Assembly: GCA_031269205.1 (NCBI GenBank)
Contig: JAISZM010000061.1
Span: forward strand, 1 to 6,730
Length of the DNA stretch: 6,730 bases
Direction of reading: 5' to 3'
DNA from: Eubacteriales Family XIII. Incertae Sedis bacterium
Lineage (GTDB): Bacteria > Bacillota > Clostridia > Peptostreptococcales > Anaerovoracaceae
In this document: one piece after another, positions 1 to 5,650 of the stretch
How positions within the stretch are numbered: position 1 is the first letter of the stretch
Layout: each line of letters opens with the position of its first letter
Notes under the pieces: generated by a model
The model's input: the letters and a program-made list of their open reading frames with translations, nothing else
What the model was told of the DNA's origin: nothing
The model's database searches: none
Position numbers and translations under genes: made by a program

Positions 1-55
1 CTACTATCCCTCGGCGGAGAAGATACGCGCGGCGATCGAAATGAATTTCGTCTAG
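1..55 (+). CDS. C-terminal end of an unidentified plus-strand protein (partial)
   Basis: Reading from base 2, the plus strand is open up to a TAG at 53-55 and encodes YYPSAEKIRAAIEMNFV. Thirteen of the 17 codons end in G or C, like the genes opposite, and the peptide has the composition of an ordinary helical C-terminus. The rest of the gene lies outside the window, so no family can be assigned. It converges on the aldolase-like gene. Its stop codon lies inside the left CTAG target duplication of the inserted element, so the natural end of the protein is kept. Only 17 codons are visible, and this stretch could also be non-coding. Confidence 0.45.
   Translation, partial: YYPSAEKIRAAIEMNFV
52..55. 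repeat. Left target site duplication CTAG
   Basis: CTAG directly abuts the outer end of the left inverted repeat and is repeated at 248-251. It is palindromic, so it reads CTAG on both strands. It contains the TAG stop codon of the plus-strand reading frame at 53-55. Confidence 0.8.
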
Positions 56-109
56 GGAAACACTGATTAATTCCGTTCTCCAGATGAGCCGATGGATTTT
101 CCGCCTGAC
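56..109. repeat. Left terminal inverted repeat of the MITE
   Basis: This 54-bp arm pairs with 194-247. The outer 18 bases differ at a single position (A versus G at the seventh base). The blocks CCAGATGAGCCG and GATTTTCCGCCTGAC match exactly. The differences fall at 74-79 and 91-93. Confidence 0.88.
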
Positions 110-193
110 ACAGGCAAAAAACGCAGGGATACTGGTGGTATCGTGAGGCTTAGCTGCGAGCCGAAGGCGAGTCTCATCCAAAGCGTTGCCGAA

Positions 194-247
194 GTCAGGC
201 GGAAAATCGGCGGCTCATCTGGTGGACATGAATTAATCAGCGTTTCC
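194..247. repeat. Right terminal inverted repeat of the MITE
   Basis: The reverse complement of this arm aligns with 56-109, with one 1-bp gap in each direction. A transcript crossing the whole element could fold into one long hairpin with the 84-base core as its loop. Confidence 0.88.
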
Positions 248-251
248 CTAG
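248..251. repeat. Right target site duplication CTAG
   Basis: CTAG adjoins the right end of the inverted repeat and matches the copy at 52-55. Positions 248-250 read TAG on the minus strand and form the stop codon of the aldolase-like gene. Confidence 0.8.
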
Positions 252-1207
252 GCCAAATTGGCGTAACTCAGTTGCCGCATGATGCCTTGCATTATGCGGG
301 CGGCCTCGTCTATGTTATCGTTTATGTAAGCGGTCGCCTCAGTCGCGTTGAAGTCGCCCTCCGCTATGAGCGGCGCCCTCTTTTCGAGGCGCGCGGCCGC
401 GTATCTGCCGGATTCGCGCACTATGCGCGTCCACATGTTGACGCGCACGACGCCGTCCTCACTGAAGCCCTTGATATCCTCGTCCTTCAGACTCGAAACT
501 CCGTGCAACACCAGCATGGGTCGGCCGAGTTCCCTGGTCAGAGTCTGTGCCCTGTCCTTCAGATACGTCGCTTCCGTTCCCGTCGACTGTTGTTCCGTGC
601 CGAGGTCAGCTACGAGGAAGTCGACGCCCGTTCTCTCGACAAAATCGGCCGCTTTCTCGACGTAGTCGTCGCGTTGCGCCGCTTTCGTGCCGTCCCCGAC
701 GGCGAGTCCTTCGACGATGCCCTCGACGAGAACCCTGCCGCCGTATTCCTTCACGTACTTACTCGTCATCTCGATGTTCTCTTCGAACGGATACGTCTGG
801 GCGTCGAACATGACGCTCGACAGCATATCCGCACACTCCGTCATCTCCCAGGCGTCCGCTTTCGGATCGCCGTGGTCGAGGTGCGTCATAGCCGCTACGT
901 TCGTATAGGGGGCGTAGGCGCCCTCCGTCAGGGCGCGGCAGTATTCGAGCGCGGAGCGAAACCCCACGCGATGACTGCCCGATCTCGTGACCCTGGCGCT
1001 CTGCTGCATATGCGAATAGTGCGAAGTCATCGCGACCACGACGGGTATCTGTTCTATCCCGCATTCCTTCGCGAACGTGTCGGCAGCGATAAGTATCGCC
1101 TCCGTGTTCCAGAAGCTTCCCGTGCAAAACAGCGCCACGCTCACCCCTTTCGAGGCGGCGTCCTCTATGAGCCTTCCGGCTGTGTCCCTGTCCGTGATAA
1201 ATGACAT
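248..1207 (-). CDS. Divergent class II (zinc-dependent) aldolase-like protein
   Basis: The 319-residue product resembles class II fructose/tagatose-bisphosphate aldolases, cytoplasmic TIM barrels that cleave phosphorylated ketoses. Family landmarks appear in order: HLDHG at 109-113 (acid-base Asp111, metal ligand His112), SVMFDAQTYPFEENI at 131-145, the glutamate-bearing strand VEGIVEG at 161-167, FVERTGVDFLVADLGT at 189-204, LVLHG at 232-236 (metal ligand His235) and VNMWT at 256-260. The usual GTAHG is GTEQQ here, so the second metal-binding histidine is replaced by Gln206. The GGS loop reads GVS, and NIDT reads NMWT. The fold is well supported, but the substrate is probably atypical. The ATG at 1207 was chosen because AAGGGA lies just upstream; an in-frame TTG at 1243 would add 12 uncharacteristic residues. 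The gene follows the dehydrogenase by 99 bp, and its stop codon lies in the MITE target duplication. Confidence 0.85.
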   Translation of the reverse strand: MSFITDRDTAGRLIEDAASKGVSVALFCTGSFWNTEAILIAADTFAKECGIEQIPVVVAMTSHYSHMQQSARVTRSGSHRVGFRSALEYCRALTEGAYAPYTNVAAMTHLDHGDPKADAWEMTECADMLSSVMFDAQTYPFEENIEMTSKYVKEYGGRVLVEGIVEGLAVGDGTKAAQRDDYVEKAADFVERTGVDFLVADLGTEQQSTGTEATYLKDRAQTLTRELGRPMLVLHGVSSLKDEDIKGFSEDGVVRVNMWTRIVRESGRYAAARLEKRAPLIAEGDFNATEATAYINDNIDEAARIMQGIMRQLSYANLA

Positions 1208-1245
1208 AGTTCCCTTTCTTTCGGAGCAATGCTGAATTCCCAAAG

Positions 1246-1257
1246 GGATATATATCC
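1246..1257. promoter_or_regulatory. 12-bp perfect palindrome upstream of the aldolase-like gene
   Basis: GGATATATATCC is a perfect palindrome about 40 bp upstream of the aldolase-like start, in the 99-bp gap after the dehydrogenase. Its AT-rich core contrasts with the GC-rich surroundings. It could be a dimeric repressor site or contribute to a promoter -10 region, but it has no recognisable family consensus. The rest of the gap shows no clear promoter or terminator. Confidence 0.25.
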
Positions 1258-1306
1258 GTCAGGGAGTCGTCCATTTCCGCGTAGAGCGTGACCCGGTTCG
1301 GCGCGA

Positions 1307-2386
1307 TCAGTCGAATATGACCACTCCTTTGATCTTCGGATCCTTGCTTTCGGCCATGTATCGGATAGCGTCCTCCAGTTCGTCGAGTTTGAACCTGTTC
1401 GTGATGATCGGACTCAGGTCGACCTGTCCCGAGCCGACGGCGTGGATGACGTTGTCCCAGACCAAGGGCGCGAGCCACGCGAAGCGTATCGTGCGCTCGG
1501 ACTGTATGGCGTCGAGTACGGGTATCTTCAGAAGGTCGTCGGGCGAAGGCAGACCGAAGTAGACTATCGTCGAGAAAGCTCCCGTCACGTTCAGCGCGTC
1601 CTGCAGGGCGTCCATGTTGCTCGTGGCCACAATGCAGCGCTGGGCGAGATCCCCGCCGTTCAGTTCCTTTACCTTGTCCGCCGCGTTTTCCACGTAGTAT
1701 TTCGAAGCCTTGTCGCGTATGTTCAGCACGTGATCCGCGCCGCGATCCTTCGCTATGTCGAGGTTGTAGTCGCGCGTGCCTATCGTGACGACGACGCCCG
1801 CGCCCGCGGCCTTCGCGAGCTGCGTCATAAAGAGGCCGATAGCGCCCGCGCCGTACACGACGACGGTCTGGCCGAGCTTGATGTCGAGGTCGAATACGCC
1901 GTGCGTCGAGCAGGCGAGCGGCTCGAAGAGAGCCGCGTGCTCAAACGCGATGTTGTCGGGTATCTTGTAGGCGTGCGTGTATTTGACGCGCACGTACTCG
2001 GCGAAGCAACCGTTCACGGACACGCCTATGACCTCGCAGTTCGGGCAGACGTTGAATTCGCCCCTGAGGCAGGCCGGGCACGCGTTGCACTGCTGCACGG
2101 GATTGATCGTCACGCGATCGCCCTCGGCGAAGAGGCCAAGGCTCTCGGGTATCTTGCCGACCTTCGCGACGACGCCCGACGCCTCGTGGCCGAGATAGAG
2201 CGGACCCTTGCCGTCGGCCGTATCGAGCGGGCTGTGTCCGTAGTAGTAGGACACGTCAGAGCCGCAGATGCTGACGGCCTTGAGTTTGACGAGCACCTCG
2301 TTGTCCATGATCTCGGGGACGGGTACGTCCTCGTACTTCATGACGAGCGGCTCATAGAATACTTGCGCTTTCATTGTATCTGACAT
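1307..2386 (-). CDS. Zinc-dependent medium-chain dehydrogenase (sorbitol/threonine dehydrogenase type)
   Basis: The 359-residue product is a complete zinc-type MDR enzyme that interconverts a secondary alcohol, typically a polyol, and a ketone with NAD(P). Catalytic zinc ligands are Cys41 (CGSD), His67-Glu68 (GHE) and probably Glu155 (EPLA). Structural zinc is bound by Cys100, Cys103, Cys106 and Cys114. The Rossmann motif GAGAIG is at 179-184. The second nucleotide-binding strand ends VVTIGTRDYNLDIA and lacks the usual acidic residue, which may favour NADP. The start at 2386 has GAGG seven bases upstream; the nearby in-frame ATG for residue 5 has none. The protein is related to L-iditol 2-dehydrogenase, and the substrate is unknown. 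Placement beside isomerases and an aldolase suggests it oxidises a polyol or sugar in the same pathway. Confidence 0.93.
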   Translation of the reverse strand: MSDTMKAQVFYEPLVMKYEDVPVPEIMDNEVLVKLKAVSICGSDVSYYYGHSPLDTADGKGPLYLGHEASGVVAKVGKIPESLGLFAEGDRVTINPVQQCNACPACLRGEFNVCPNCEVIGVSVNGCFAEYVRVKYTHAYKIPDNIAFEHAALFEPLACSTHGVFDLDIKLGQTVVVYGAGAIGLFMTQLAKAAGAGVVVTIGTRDYNLDIAKDRGADHVLNIRDKASKYYVENAADKVKELNGGDLAQRCIVATSNMDALQDALNVTGAFSTIVYFGLPSPDDLLKIPVLDAIQSERTIRFAWLAPLVWDNVIHAVGSGQVDLSPIITNRFKLDELEDAIRYMAESKDPKIKGVVIFD

Positions 2387-2474
2387 TTCTTTGCCTCATT
2401 TCTACTGACGCGGCGAGCGAATCACCGCTTATTGAAAAATAAACTCACCTGTCCCGTTATTTTAACCGTGTCGC

Positions 2475-3707
2475 CTATCCCGCTTCTCCCTGCTTCGCGA
2501 GCGACCCCTTTTCCGGCGCGCCGCTCTCGTGAGCCGCGAAATGCTTCAGTATGACGAGCGGTTCGACGGCCGATCCGTTCACGACCTCGACGCCCTCGCT
2601 CGCCCTGTCATATGATACGTAGAACTCGTCCGCCGTCAGCTGTCCGTAGCGAATGAGCGTCGGCGACTCGGCCGCGAACTGCCCTATGCGGCCGTGCCCC
2701 TGCACGACCAGGCAACCGTAGGCGGTGCGGTCGCTCACGACGACCGAGGCGCCGGGCGCGACGGTCAGTTCCTTCGCCGCGACGTATTCGTTGCCGTAAC
2801 ATATCCACTTCTGCTCCCAGCCGTCGCCGCTTTGGTCGGCTCTGTTTGGGCGGAAGTAGGTCTCGCGGTAGTCCGTTATCGTGTTCAGTTCCCAGTCGAT
2901 GGCGTCCATGACGGCGTCGAGGTCGTTCTCCCGACCCTCCGGCAGGTAGCCGTAGAGCCAGTCGCGCCCGAATATCTCGCCCGAACCGACGACGTTCTCC
3001 CACAGGGCCATGACGTCGCTGTTCCACTGAGGCTCATAGGTGCAGAGCGAGCCGGGAGCGTGTACGACGCCGGCCGGCGTGTACCAGCCCGTGCCGAGTT
3101 CTATCTGGAAGGCTCTCGACAGTTCGAGGATCTTCGTATCGACTTCCTCGTGCTTCGCGAGCCGTGCCTTCACCTCTTCCTTCGTGACCGAAGGGTCGAA
3201 GCCGAAGAAGGTCGTCGGCCTCGTGCCGAGGTGGTTGTTGTACTGTTTCGGGAAGAAGTAGTGCTCGTGCTTCGGCGTGACGCCGACCTTGGCGCAGGCC
3301 TCGGGCGAGTGGTGGACGTGGTGGAACAGCGGCTCGTTGTAGTCGTAAAACTTGCTGTACATCGGCCACGTGCCATATCTTTCGTGCAGGGCATTCCCGT
3401 AGAGATCGGCGCCGAGTTCGTTCACGAAATCCTCAAAGAGAACGGCGTGCGACGGGTCGCCATCCACGTTCACGAAGGACATGCCCTCGTGCTCGGAAGC
3501 GCCCTCCGTCTCCACCCTTGTTATCGATGAGAACCAGCGCTCGACTATGGCGCCGCGCTTCATTCCCATCGCGTACGTGTCGTCGGGATGAAGCCGCAGA
3601 CGACGGCCCGGTCGGTTGAACGGCCGAGGCACCCACGTAGGCGTGAGGTTCAGTATGCCGTCGCCCCCGGCGAGGATGCTCGCAAGTTCGCTATATGATA
3701 GTGACAT
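2475..3707 (-). CDS. Large cupin protein resembling type I phosphomannose isomerase
   Basis: The 410-residue product has no signal peptide or membrane segment. It carries a recognisable cupin metal site. HVH at 130-132 followed by Glu136 and Gly142 approximates cupin motif 1. The stretch from Gly205 to His216 fits motif 2, G(X)5PXG(X)2H. Expected ligands are His130, His132, Glu136 and His216. A 60-residue insertion between the motifs contains KHEHYFFPKQ (146-155), also rich in possible ligands. A second cupin-like beta domain follows at about 305-392. Two cupin-like domains and the TPAGVVH segment recall type I phosphomannose isomerases, but their typical zinc-site sequences are not evident, so a different sugar isomerisation is possible. 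It starts 10 bases after the TIM-barrel gene, and its ribosome site overlaps that stop, so the two are probably co-translated. The 88 bp after it (2387-2474) hold no clear terminator. Confidence 0.7.
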   Translation of the reverse strand: MSLSYSELASILAGGDGILNLTPTWVPRPFNRPGRRLRLHPDDTYAMGMKRGAIVERWFSSITRVETEGASEHEGMSFVNVDGDPSHAVLFEDFVNELGADLYGNALHERYGTWPMYSKFYDYNEPLFHHVHHSPEACAKVGVTPKHEHYFFPKQYNNHLGTRPTTFFGFDPSVTKEEVKARLAKHEEVDTKILELSRAFQIELGTGWYTPAGVVHAPGSLCTYEPQWNSDVMALWENVVGSGEIFGRDWLYGYLPEGRENDLDAVMDAIDWELNTITDYRETYFRPNRADQSGDGWEQKWICYGNEYVAAKELTVAPGASVVVSDRTAYGCLVVQGHGRIGQFAAESPTLIRYGQLTADEFYVSYDRASEGVEVVNGSAVEPLVILKHFAAHESGAPEKGSLAKQGEAG

Positions 3708-3713
3708 GATAGT

Positions 3714-3719
3714 ACCTCT
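3714..3719 (-). promoter_or_regulatory. Ribosome binding site overlapping the upstream stop codon
   Basis: On the minus strand AGAGGT lies six bases before the cupin ATG and shares two bases with the TAG stop (3718-3720) of the TIM-barrel gene. Ribosomes finishing the upstream gene would sit on this site, so the two genes are probably translationally coupled. Confidence 0.7.
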
Positions 3720-4599
3720 AACTATACTTGTTGATGTGCTCGTCGACGAATTTCTTGCTTGCCGCCGTCTCTTCCCACGCGTCGGGACACTCGCACAGGT
3801 CTATAGCCCACCAGTCGCCCTTGTAGCCGGCGGCGAGCAGGGCCGGGATGATCTCGTCGAAGTTCAGCAGACCCGTGCCGAAGGGCGCGTGCGTGCTCGT
3901 GTTGTCGCTGTTCAGCGTGCCGTCCGAGTCGATGACATGGACGAAGCCTATCTTGCCCTTCAGCATATCGATGAACTCGAGGACGCCGCCGTCGAGTGGC
4001 GAAGGCTCGATGTGGTTCGCGCCCGACGCGCACATATGGCCGTGGCAGGTGTCGAACAGCACCGAGAAGTTCGGCTCGCCGACGCGTTCGTACGTTTCCA
4101 GGATATACTTCGGCTCGTTGATGATGAAGCCCGGCTCGAACTCCCAGACGACCTGCTGGCCGTTTTTCGCGGCGTACTGCGCTATCGTCTTAAAGTTTTT
4201 CACGACGAGGTCGCGCACCTGCTCGTAGGTCATGCCCTCGGGGACGGCTACGTTCTTGCTGCCGGTATCCACGCGTATCGTGTTCCATCCCATCTTTGCG
4301 GCAAAGTCGCTGCTTTCCCGGAAGAGCGCAAGCCACGCGTCAGGATCCTGCACGGCGTCGACGCTCCAGAGATCGACGGCATAGTCCGCGACCTCAAGAC
4401 CCGCGTCCGCGAGTAGCTTCGCGAGTTCGGCCCTCTTTTCATCCGTGTCGTAGAGCTTCGGAGCCGCGTGAGGCTCAAAACCTCCCATGCTGATGCCGTC
4501 ATACTTCAGGTCGGACAGTTTTTTCACGACTTCGGGCAACAGGATGGGCGTCTCGAGAAAGGCGTAGGCCCAACTGCCGATAGATACTTTTTTTGCCAT
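3718..4599 (-). CDS. Sugar phosphate isomerase/epimerase-like TIM barrel (xylose isomerase-like family)
   Basis: The 293-residue product is a full-length xylose isomerase-like TIM barrel (AP-endonuclease 2 superfamily), a metal-dependent fold used for isomerising or epimerising sugars, inososes and keto acids. Likely metal ligands are a glutamate in VVWEFEPG (Glu153 or Glu155), Asp183 and His186 in LFDTCHGH, His221 in FVHVIDSDG, and Asp267 or Glu270 in the last strand, WWAIDLCE. It lacks the NRFE and FHMNIEE signatures of the epimerase encoded next door, so it is not a simple duplicate. Inosose isomerase or dehydratase and hydroxypyruvate isomerase are alternatives. AGGAGG lies eight bases before the ATG at 4599 and fixes the start. 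The residues around each predicted ligand are intact, so the enzyme is probably active; its substrate is undetermined. Confidence 0.85.
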   Translation of the reverse strand: MAKKVSIGSWAYAFLETPILLPEVVKKLSDLKYDGISMGGFEPHAAPKLYDTDEKRAELAKLLADAGLEVADYAVDLWSVDAVQDPDAWLALFRESSDFAAKMGWNTIRVDTGSKNVAVPEGMTYEQVRDLVVKNFKTIAQYAAKNGQQVVWEFEPGFIINEPKYILETYERVGEPNFSVLFDTCHGHMCASGANHIEPSPLDGGVLEFIDMLKGKIGFVHVIDSDGTLNSDNTSTHAPFGTGLLNFDEIIPALLAAGYKGDWWAIDLCECPDAWEETAASKKFVDEHINKYS

Positions 4600-4617
4600 G
4601 GTAGCACCCTCCTTGTG

Positions 4618-4650
4618 TACTTCGTTTACTTTAGTTTACTTTGCTTACTT
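4618..4650 (-). promoter_or_regulatory. Phased AAGTA repeats in the leader of the TIM-barrel gene
   Basis: On the minus strand AAGTA occurs four times (plus-strand TACTT at 4618, 4627, 4637 and 4646), at 9-10 bp spacing, close to one helical turn. The two central copies share a perfect 9-mer, AAAGTAAAC. The array lies 19-51 bases before the start codon, directly upstream of the AGGAGG site. It could be a row of protein-binding half sites, or an unstructured purine-rich leader that favours translation. No regulator family can be named. Confidence 0.4.
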
Positions 4651-4666
4651 GGTTTTAGCTCATTCT

Positions 4667-4691
4667 CCGCGCTCGCGCAAACGCCTCGCGG
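4667..4691 (-). other. GC-rich hairpin between the epimerase and TIM-barrel genes
   Basis: The bases can fold into a 5-bp CCGCG/CGCGG stem, a small internal loop, a 3-bp GCG/CGC stem and a four-base loop. It lies about 20 bp after the epimerase stop codon. No T-tract follows on either strand, so it is not a classical terminator. It may be an mRNA-stabilising or processing hairpin, or simply a product of the very GC-rich spacer. Confidence 0.25.
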
Positions 4692-4709
4692 CGGCCGGCG
4701 CGCATGGGG

Positions 4710-5561
4710 CTAACTGAAAAGCGACTTCAGGAACGGTATGCCGTCGCGCGCTATAGCCTCAGGCGATTCCGAGAACGGGCGCCATACCGAAGCGGCCTTC
4801 GCGATCTCCACGCAGTCCGGCGTGAACGACTCGATGTGCATGTAGTCGTCGTAGCCCACGTCCTTCAGCGCCGCGACGATGGCCGGCCAGTCGAAATTGT
4901 CCTTCCCCGGCGTGCCGCGGTCGTTGGCGCAGGAATGGAAGTCGTATATCTTCGCCTTCGTTCCCGCAAGGCGTATGGCGGCCGGGATGTCGCTTTCCTC
5001 GATGTTCATATGGAAGCTGTCGAGAAGGAATCCGACGTTGTCCCTGTCAATGCGTTCGATGAGTTCGACGCCCTGCGCGACCGTGTTGATGAAGTCCGTC
5101 TCGAATCGGTTCAGCGGCTCTATCGCGACCTTCACGCCGTGCTCGCCCGCGTAGTCGGCGCATATCTTCAGGTTCTCGACGCCCAGATCCCATTTTCTCG
5201 CAACCTCCTCCGGCGTCTGCTGACGAGCCTTGCCGACGGCGGAGTAGGCCGGCCCCGCGATGACGTCGGCGCCGATCTTGTTGCAGAAGTCGACCGCTTC
5301 CTTGAAGTACGCGATGCCTGACTCGCGTATGGCGGGGTCGTCCGAAGACAGATCCCTCGTATCCCCATGAACGCCGACGACCGTGTGAAGCTCGATGCCC
5401 GTAGCCTCCTTGGCCGCGTTGATCTCGTCGGCGTCAAGCACGGAAAAATCCTCGAGGGCTATCTCGAAGGTGTCACAACCGTAACCCTTCGCGAGTTCAA
5501 ACCACTTCTGCGGCTCCGTGAACGGGGAGGCCCAAGCGAGCGAATTCATACCAAATTTCAT
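4710..5561 (-). CDS. Ketose 3-epimerase (D-tagatose/D-psicose 3-epimerase family)
   Basis: The 283-residue product has the usual length and signatures of this family, which epimerises free ketoses such as fructose/psicose or tagatose/sorbose at C3 using Mn or Co. The motifs are in order: IEPLNRFETDFINT from 147 (catalytic Glu148), LLDSFHMNIEE from 179 (Asp181, His184), DFHSCANDRGTPG from 207 (metal ligand His209, substrate-binding Arg215) and HIESF from 242 (catalytic Glu244). The two-glutamate, Asp and His metal set is complete, so activity is expected. NRFE and NDRGTPG separate it from hydroxypyruvate isomerases. L-ribulose 3-epimerase or a keto-cyclitol epimerase are alternative specificities. 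AAAGGAG lies five bases before the ATG at 5561. The gene lies between the oxidoreductase (89 bp upstream) and the second TIM barrel (110 bp downstream). Confidence 0.88.
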   Translation of the reverse strand: MKFGMNSLAWASPFTEPQKWFELAKGYGCDTFEIALEDFSVLDADEINAAKEATGIELHTVVGVHGDTRDLSSDDPAIRESGIAYFKEAVDFCNKIGADVIAGPAYSAVGKARQQTPEEVARKWDLGVENLKICADYAGEHGVKVAIEPLNRFETDFINTVAQGVELIERIDRDNVGFLLDSFHMNIEESDIPAAIRLAGTKAKIYDFHSCANDRGTPGKDNFDWPAIVAALKDVGYDDYMHIESFTPDCVEIAKAASVWRPFSESPEAIARDGIPFLKSLFS

Positions 5562-5599
5562 AATCTCTCCTTTCGTCCGGGTATGCTTGTACTTTCCCG

Positions 5600-5617
5600 C
5601 ATAGCGCGCACGCTACG
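5600..5617 (-). other. Seven-base-pair hairpin in the leader of the epimerase gene
   Basis: On the minus strand CGTAGCG, loop TGCG, CGCTATG forms a 7-bp stem with one G-T wobble. It lies about 40 bases before the epimerase start and does not cover the ribosome binding site. No T-tract follows it. It could be a structured 5' end or processing site. Confidence 0.3.
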
Positions 5618-5619
5618 AG

Positions 5620-5640
5620 AAAAATCCGGCGCATAACCGG
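5620..5640 (-). terminator. Weak intrinsic terminator or attenuator after the oxidoreductase gene
   Basis: Ten bases past the TGA stop, the minus strand carries CCGG, a seven-base spacer, a second CCGG, then ATTTTTC. The stem is only 4-5 bp, counting one wobble pair. The GCGCCGG units also form a direct repeat, which could explain the pattern without termination. It may reduce read-through into the epimerase gene rather than end the transcript. Confidence 0.3.
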
Positions 5641-5650
5641 CGCTCTCTTC

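Larger units (their letters stand above)
52..251. mobile_element. MITE-like non-autonomous insertion element, 192 bp plus CTAG target duplications
   Basis: The element proper runs from 56 to 247. It starts with GGAAACACTGATTAATT, and its right end reads GGAAACGCTGATTAATT on the opposite strand. The two 54-bp arms (56-109 and 194-247) match almost throughout apart from short blocks of substitution and one-base gaps. It is flanked on both sides by CTAG (52-55 and 248-251), which fits a 4-bp target duplication. The 84-bp core has no credible gene but includes a small hairpin at 128-142 (GATAC, loop TGGTG, GTATC). Long inverted arms, small size and no transposase mark it as a MITE mobilised in trans. 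Ends starting with GG and a CTAG-type target recall IS5-family transposons, but that assignment is inference. No transposase of any kind lies in the window. Confidence 0.88.

Noticed and set aside
92..1204. 370-codon plus-strand open frame starting inside the MITE
   Set aside because: It runs antisense to the aldolase-like gene, which has clear family motifs. It begins in the inverted repeat and has arginine-rich, low-complexity composition typical of a shadow frame.
1442..2383. Long plus-strand open frame opposite the dehydrogenase
   Set aside because: It mirrors the dehydrogenase coding strand, and its translation has no recognisable family features. High GC content readily creates such antisense frames.
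2387..2474. Possible terminator or hairpin between the cupin and dehydrogenase genes
   Set aside because: Only a 4-bp GCGG/CCGC stem with a mismatch is present, with no T-tract after it.
2694..3530. Long plus-strand open frame opposite the cupin gene
   Set aside because: It is an antisense shadow, while the minus strand carries cupin motifs and a good ribosome site.
4654..4683. Possible promoter TTTGCG / TAAAAC upstream of the TIM-barrel gene
   Set aside because: The spacing of 18 is acceptable, but only three of six and four of six bases match the consensus, which is expected by chance in this length.
4468..4713. Plus-strand frame ending in a signal-peptide-like hydrophobic stretch
   Set aside because: The hydrophobic part is the translation of the repeated TTTACTT tract in the spacer, and the rest is antisense to the TIM-barrel gene.
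4704..5321. Plus-strand 205-codon frame opposite the epimerase
   Set aside because: It is antisense to an epimerase with a complete catalytic set and shows no protein-family features of its own.
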